DNA of 64,000 bases from Helichrysum umbraculigerum (lineage: Eukaryota; Streptophyta; Magnoliopsida; Asterales; Asteraceae), in assembly GCA_949592205.1 (NCBI GenBank), contig CATIUR010000004.1:68111837-68175836 (forward strand). The letters run 5' to 3'. This document shows, piece by piece, positions 58,916 to 64,000 of the stretch (position 1 is the first letter of the stretch; every line of letters starts with the position of its first letter). A model generated the notes under the pieces. That model saw only the letters and a program-made list of their open reading frames with translations, ran no database searches and was not told where the DNA came from. The position numbers were made by a program, and so were the translations under genes.

Positions 58916-58955
58916 ACTCTCTCCCACTTAATTCAGGATTGTGTCCTCACAATCC
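58916..58955 (-). promoter_or_regulatory. Element C: stop-codon hairpin (covarying) and polypurine tract
   Basis: The minus strand reads GGATTGTGAGGACACAATCC (58936-58955): 8-bp arms with an AGGA loop, ending at the pol TGA, then AAGTGGGAGAGAGT before the LTR. The layout matches the AATTTCG-GGA-CGAAATT hairpin of A, F and G, with different but still paired stem bases. Confidence 0.8.
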
Positions 58956-60316
58956 ATTCTTGGTACAAAGCCGGATAATATTTAACAATCTCATGCTCCG
59001 GCTCCCATGTAAACTCTGACCCTTTTCTATGCTTCCACTGAACTTTGAACAACTTAATATCTTTATTCCTCAATCTCTTAACTTTCTCTTCTAGAATCAT
59101 TATCGGTTGTTCCACGTAGTTCAGTTGATCATTAATTTCTATTTCTTCCAAGGGTACATAAGACGCCTCATCCACCAAACACTTTCTTAGATATGACACA
59201 TGGAAACTGCTGTGGATTCCTGCTAACTCTTCCGGTAGCTCAAGTCTATAAGCTACTTTTCATACTCTTTCTAGAATTTTGAAAGGACCAATAAACTGAG
59301 GACTTAGCTTTCCTAGCTTTCTGAAACGAATGATGCCTTTCCATGGAGATACTTTTAACATCACTTTATCTCCAACTTGAAATTCAATCGGACGTCTTCT
59401 AACATCGGCATAAGACTTTTGGCGGTCCTGTACCATTTTCAAACGTTCCTTAACTTGATCAATCTTTTCTGCTGTTTCCTGGACAATATCAGTACTGCCC
59501 AGTTCTCTCTGACCAATCTCACCCCAACAAATTGGAGTTCTGCACTTTCTTCCATATAACATTTCATAAGGTGGCATACCTATACTCGCGTGGTCGCTAT
59601 TATTATATGAAAATTCTGCTAAGGGTAGGTGTGCATCCCAGCTAACACCGAAATCAATAGCACAAGCTCTTAACATGTCTTCTAACGTCTGGATGGTTCT
59701 TTCACTTTGACCATCAGTCTGCGGATGATAAGCTGTGCTCAAATTGACACGAGTACCCAAATCTTCTTGAAACTTGTTCCAAAACCTGGAAGTTAATCTG
59801 CTATCCCGGTCAGAAACAATTGAAAGAGGTACTCCATGACGTGCCACCACTTCTTGAACATAGAGGTCTGAAGTGCCTCTGAAGAATACATCTCTTTGAT
59901 CGGTAGAAAGATAGCACTTTTCGTCAAACGATCTACAATCAACCAAATAGTATCATATTGTCGTCGTGTCTTTGGAATTTGGTGATGAGATCCATAGTAA
60001 CATGTTCCCACTTCCAGACAGGAATCTCCAAAGGTTGCATCATTCCCATTGGCTTTTGGTGTTCTGCTTTTACCTGTAAACAAGTTAGGCATTGCTCGAC
60101 ATATTTAACAATCTCTCTTTTCATACCTGGCCACCAATAATCTGCTTTTAAATCATGATACATTTTAGTGGCACCAGGATGAATAGAATATCTAGATCTA
60201 TGTGCCTTATCAAGCAACAATTTCTTTAACTCTGCTGACTTTGGAATCTAGATTCTTCCATGTCGAGTCTTTAACCCACGTGAATCATTGACAATATTCT
60301 GAATTTGGCCTTTAAT
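58933..60316 (-). pseudogene. Element C: integrase and chromodomain (broken)
   Basis: Integrase zinc region (HRSRYSIHPGATKMYHDL, YVEQCLTCLQVKAEHQKP), catalytic core (WLIVDRLTKSAIF, SDRDSRL, YHPQTDGQSERTIQTLEDM), GPFKILERV, then a chromodomain end (VKRLRNKDIKLFKVQWKHRKGSEFTWEPEHE). Lesions include TGA after WKVE (about 60314), a TAG in RI*IPKSAEL (about 60249), frameshifts near 59975 and around 59900, and a TGA in ERV*KVAYRL (near 59262). The final TGA follows the hairpin region. Confidence 0.88.
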
Positions 60317-62280
60317 TCATTCTACTTTCCAATCACCTTTCTGCCAAACATTTTTTTGTATATCTTTAATCTGATCTAGCAAACTTGGAGAGACCGTAAT
60401 CCGTAAAGATCTAACAATCAAGGCATGATGCATTGCCTTTCTACTGAGAGCATCTGCAACTATATTCGCTTTTCCAGGATGATAAAGGATTTCACAATCG
60501 TAATCCTTCACCAAGTCTAACCACCGTCTTTGTCTCATATTAAGATCTCTCTGGTCAAAGAAATACTTAAGACTTTTATGATCGGTATAAATAGTACACT
60601 TTACTCCATACAAATAATGTCTCCATATCTTAAGGGCAAAAACAACTGCAGCAAGTTCTAAATCATGTGTCGGGTACCCTTTTTCATGTTCTTTTAACTT
60701 TCTCGAGGCACAGGCTATCACTCTTCCACGTTGCATTAAAACACAACCTAACCCATTATGAGAGGCATCACAATATACAACCATATCTTCAGTACCTTCA
60801 GGAAGTACTAAGATAGGTGCCTGACTTAACTTTAATTTAAGGGTTCTGAAAGCCTGTTCATGCTCATCTTTCCATTCATACTTAACTTTTTTACGAGTGA
60901 GCTTTGTAAGTGGAGTAGCAATTTTGGAGAAATCTTGGATAAATCGTCTATAATAGCCAGCTAAACCCAGAAAACTCCTTACCTCAGTCGGATTGGTTGG
61001 GGGTTCCCATTTCATCACCGCTTTGACTTTGGTAGGATCAACCTTAATACCCTGACTGTTCACATCATGACCCAGAAATTGAACTTCACGTAGCCAAAAT
61101 TCACATTTCGAAAACTTAGCGTAAAACTTTTCAATACGTAACATTTGCAAAACTTGCCTCAAATGAAGTTCATGTTCACTAGCAGATTTGGAATAAACAA
61201 GAATATCGTCAATAAACACTATTACAGATTTATCTAGCATTGGACGACATACCCGATTCATGAGATCCATAAAAGCTGCTGGGGAATTGGTTAAACCAAA
61301 AGGCATCACTACAAATTCATAATGACCGTATCTGGTTCTAAAAGCTATTTTTGATACATCTTCTTCTCGAACTTTAAGTTGGTGATAGCCTGAACGTAAA
61401 TCAATCTTAGAAAAATAGCTGGCACCTTGCAACTGGTCAAACAAATCATCAATCCTAGGTAAGGGATACCTATTCTTGATGGTGACCTTATTCAATTCCC
61501 GATAATCTATACACATACGCATTGTACCATCATTTTTCTTAACAAACAATATTGGAGCACCCCAAGGAGAACTACTTGGACGAATAAACCCCTTATCTAA
61601 CAATTCTTGTAACTGTTTCATTAACTCTTGCATTTCTGAAGGGGAAAGTCTATATGGAGTTTTAGCAATAGGAGTAGCTCCAAGAATAAGATCTATACGA
61701 AATTCGACTTGCCTATCGGGTGGAATACCCGGTAGCTCGTCAGGGAAAACATCGGGAAACTCCTTTACAACAGGAATCTCCTCGAGTTTTGGAACGCTTT
61801 TCTGAAGATCTACCACGTGGGCCAAAAAGGCTTGACAACCACATGATAAATGACGTTTAGCACGAGCAAAGGTACATATGGATAAGGAAGACTTCTTCTT
61901 TTCCCCATATATGTCAATCACTCCCCCACTTGGAGTATTGACACGGATAATCTTTTTCTCACACTGAATCATAGCATTATGTCTTCCTAACCAATCCATA
62001 CCCACTACTACATCAAATTCACCCATTTGCATTGGAATAAGGTTTATAAAGAAAGACTCATTACTGATTTGGAGTTGACACCCACGATATACACTAGCCA
62101 CATAAACTATTCTATCGTCAGCAATTTCAACATCTAGTGGAGTGTCTAACTCACTAAGGGGAATAGAAAATTTCTGACTAAACTTTTCTGACACAAAAGA
62201 TCGCGAAGCTCCCGAATCAAATAACACGTGTGCAGGCATTAAATTTACAAGAAAGGTACCTGTCAGGACATCGGGGGGCT
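60317..62280 (-). pseudogene. Element C: protease, RT and RNase H
   Basis: This long open frame carries the protease (VLFDSGASRSFVS, VVGMDWL), RT (KKNDGTMRMCIDYRELN, MPFGLTNSPAAF, VFIDDILVYS), and RNase H (VVYCDASHNGLGCVLMQ, CTIYTDHKSLKY, YHPGKANIVADALSRKA). The catalytic residues seen are intact. It ends at TGA just after WKVE, before the integrase. It is out of frame with gag because of one extra G in the run at about 62274-62279, where B has five G and stays in frame. Upstream open codons to 62668 only shadow gag. Confidence 0.9.
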
Positions 62281-63509
62281 CGCTGAGCTTCCTCAGTAGT
62301 GATTTGGAAGGAACGGCCTTTAGACTTTGGAATTTCTGCAGTTTTCTTTTCTGAAGTCCTTCGAGGTGCTGAAGGAGTAGGCCTGTTCCCAAGTTTCGGA
62401 CACCCTGACTTAATGTGTCCCGGCTCATAACAATTATAACATACGCGGATTGGGTTTGGACAATCTCGGCCAAAATGACCTTCTTGTCCACATTGATAGC
62501 ACGCATTGGTGCCAAACTTACATTCCCCAAAGTGTTTTCGATGACACTTCTTACATTCAGGTGGTACCGATCTATCTTCTTTCTTAGTACATCCACTTGG
62601 TTTAAACTTCTTCGATGGATTATAAGTTTGTTCATTCTTTCTCTTTGCAGATACACTACCAGACTCATCTTTCTTTAACTCAAGTTCTTGAAAACGGGCT
62701 TCATCTATCATTTCTTCAAGAGTTTGACACCTTTTTGGAAGTACATACTTTCTGATTTCCTTTTTCAATACTTCATGAAAATGATTCATAAGCATCCTTG
62801 GGTTATCCATATATTCTGGACAAAAACGGGCTCTATCCAGAAAATTACCTACTAATTCATTCACTGACTCGTTTGTTTGTTCCATAGCAAGAAACTCCTG
62901 ACGAATTCTATTCAAATCTGCATCTTGAGAATATGTGTTCTCAAACATCACCTTAAACTCATACCAAGTCATCTTATTAATGGCTTCATCACCCCTAGTT
63001 TGGCATTGCACATTCCACCACCATTTAGCCCTATTCTTTAACAAATTTGCGGCATATCTGACTTTAGACTTCTCAGGACATTCCACAGTAGCAAATGCCC
63101 CTTCTACTTCTGAGATCCAACGATAACACTTGATTGGATCCAAATTACCCTCAAATTCTGGTGGGTTACAAGCTGAAAAGTCTCTATAATTAATCTTTTT
63201 CTGCTCCTCCTGAATAAGGGCTTGAGGAATTATCTCTGGTCTGGGCATAATTACTTCTCCTCGCCCTTTCTGCATTTCTTCACTTACAATTTTTCTTACT
63301 GTGTCTGTAATCGTTGTCACTAAAAATGGAAGAGACGCTTCCTGAGCTTGACTAATCTCTTTAGAAACAAAGGATTTTATTCCTTCCCATGATACTTCAG
63401 TTTCAGAAATAGGAGACCTTGGTCTTTCACCACTGCCTCCTGCCTCATCATCTTGGGCTCTACTATGAGGATTAAGCCCAAGAGTCAAATCTACAAATCT
63501 TTCATTCAT
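62281..63509 (-). CDS. Element C: gag (capsid, two zinc knuckles)
   Basis: Intact up to the frameshift at its end. The likely start is ATG 63507-63509 (MNERFVDLTLG), aligned with B's start; an in-frame ATG also exists at 63539. It has the capsid domain (AKWWWNVQCQTRG, NELVGNFLDRARFCPEYM) and zinc knuckles CYQCGQEGHFGRDC and CYNCYEPGHIKSGC. In B, gag, protease and RT are one frame. Here the frame leaves pol after EEAQRAP and terminates at 62217. Confidence 0.88.
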
Positions 63510-63863
63510 CTTAGCTGAAAATAGACACAATAACATCAATAAAATCTTACTTTACTATCACATGTCTATTTTATCTTTACTTCTAACACATAACACTAAC
63601 AATAGCTAATAACTTATCCTCTAAAGTCTCGTGGTTTCCATGGATACCCATAAGGTAATATGATAATCACTGCGTTAGCCAGGCGCACTAATTATCGTAT
63701 TAAATTATAACATATCCAAAGTCTGTACGACACACTTTGATTCAAAATCATTAGCACACATAATCTCATACACATAAAATTCTAAATCATGCTCAATACA
63801 ATAATTAAAATGGTCTAAGATCAAGTACCCACTAATGGTGGATACCAGAATCCCTTAAACCGT

Positions 63864-63875
63864 GCTCTGATACCA
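63864..63875 (-). other. Element C: primer-binding site (initiator tRNA-Met)
   Basis: The minus strand reads TGGTATCAGAGC, three bases from the 5' LTR end, as in B. The 354 bp between it and gag is the untranslated leader. Confidence 0.88.
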
Positions 63876-63878
63876 ACT

Positions 63879-64000
63879 TGAAACACCCCGAAAACGTGAC
63901 CATTTTTTTTATTACTTCCATTTGTATACTATTGTCCCAGTACTGTTCCTAACACATTACATTTAATTTCTTAGTTTGTAAATTCTCAAATTCTGCATTT
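63879..64000 (-). mobile_element. Element C: 5' LTR, last 122 bp
   Basis: Nearly identical to 56797-56922 of the 3' LTR; the rest lies beyond the window. Confidence 0.92.

Larger units (their letters stand above)
56797..64000 (-). mobile_element. Element C: Ty3/gypsy retrotransposon, same family as B (5' LTR cut by window end)
   Basis: On the minus strand: 5' LTR (from 63879 past 64000), PBS (63864-63875), leader, gag, pol, hairpin and PPT, and 3' LTR (58915-56797). The 122 visible bases of the 5' LTR differ from the 3' LTR by one substitution and a T-run/ATT-repeat length change, suggesting a recent insertion. The coding frames are nevertheless broken at several points. Confidence 0.93.

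Overview
This window is plant nuclear DNA that is almost entirely transposable elements, with one clearly intact host gene. The style of the elements suggests a eudicot, most likely Asteraceae: long Tekay/Del-type chromovirus LTRs starting TGTRAC, with PBS sites complementary to initiator tRNA-Met. That assignment comes from family recollection, not a search, and I cannot name the species.

Left block (1-11658): a nest of LTR retrotransposons. Element A (+ strand, only its chromodomain end and 3' LTR are in the window) sits inside the reverse-transcriptase gene of element B (- strand). B's 5' LTR sits inside LTR fragment J. J abuts fragment K, and K interrupts LTR E. Next come tandem Helitron ends (11682-13145), a CACTA-like element (13881-17367) carrying a broken multi-exon ULP1-type cysteine protease, a PIF/Harbinger-like MITE (18874-19076) and a 1-kb hAT-like element (19525-20524). 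At 21421-24956 lies an odd fragment of a Ty3 element, F. It runs integrase-PPT-LTR-PBS and is flanked by a perfect 26-bp direct duplication.

Gene island (about 25-37 kb): the only intact cellular gene is a single-exon ribose-5-phosphate isomerase A (27026-27808, -). Around it are Mutator-type foldback elements, most with 9-bp target duplications. One has a telomere-like core, one contains a hAT MITE, and there is at least one Stowaway MITE.

Right block (35.5-64 kb): a Ty1/copia element H (-) is split by a complete Ty3 element G (37151-48949, +, TSD AATAC) in its 3' untranslated region and by an Athila-type element D (+) in its integrase end. D is interrupted by LTR fragment I, which is interrupted by element C (-), which runs off the window end.

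The most interesting structure is shared between elements. (1) Tekay-type LTRs of A, E and G each keep a perfect CAG|GTGAGT splice donor; in G a matching acceptor lies 4 nt before the gag ATG, so splicing would remove an extra upstream coiled-coil ORF and the PBS. (2) A hairpin at the pol stop, next to the PPT, is kept in A, F and G, and appears in C with different stem bases but preserved pairing. (3) Seven unrelated LTRs each carry an array of a different short GC-rich palindrome. (4) F looks like an unfinished reverse-transcription product captured at a chromosome break. All retroelement coding regions here are broken by stops or frameshifts or are truncated.
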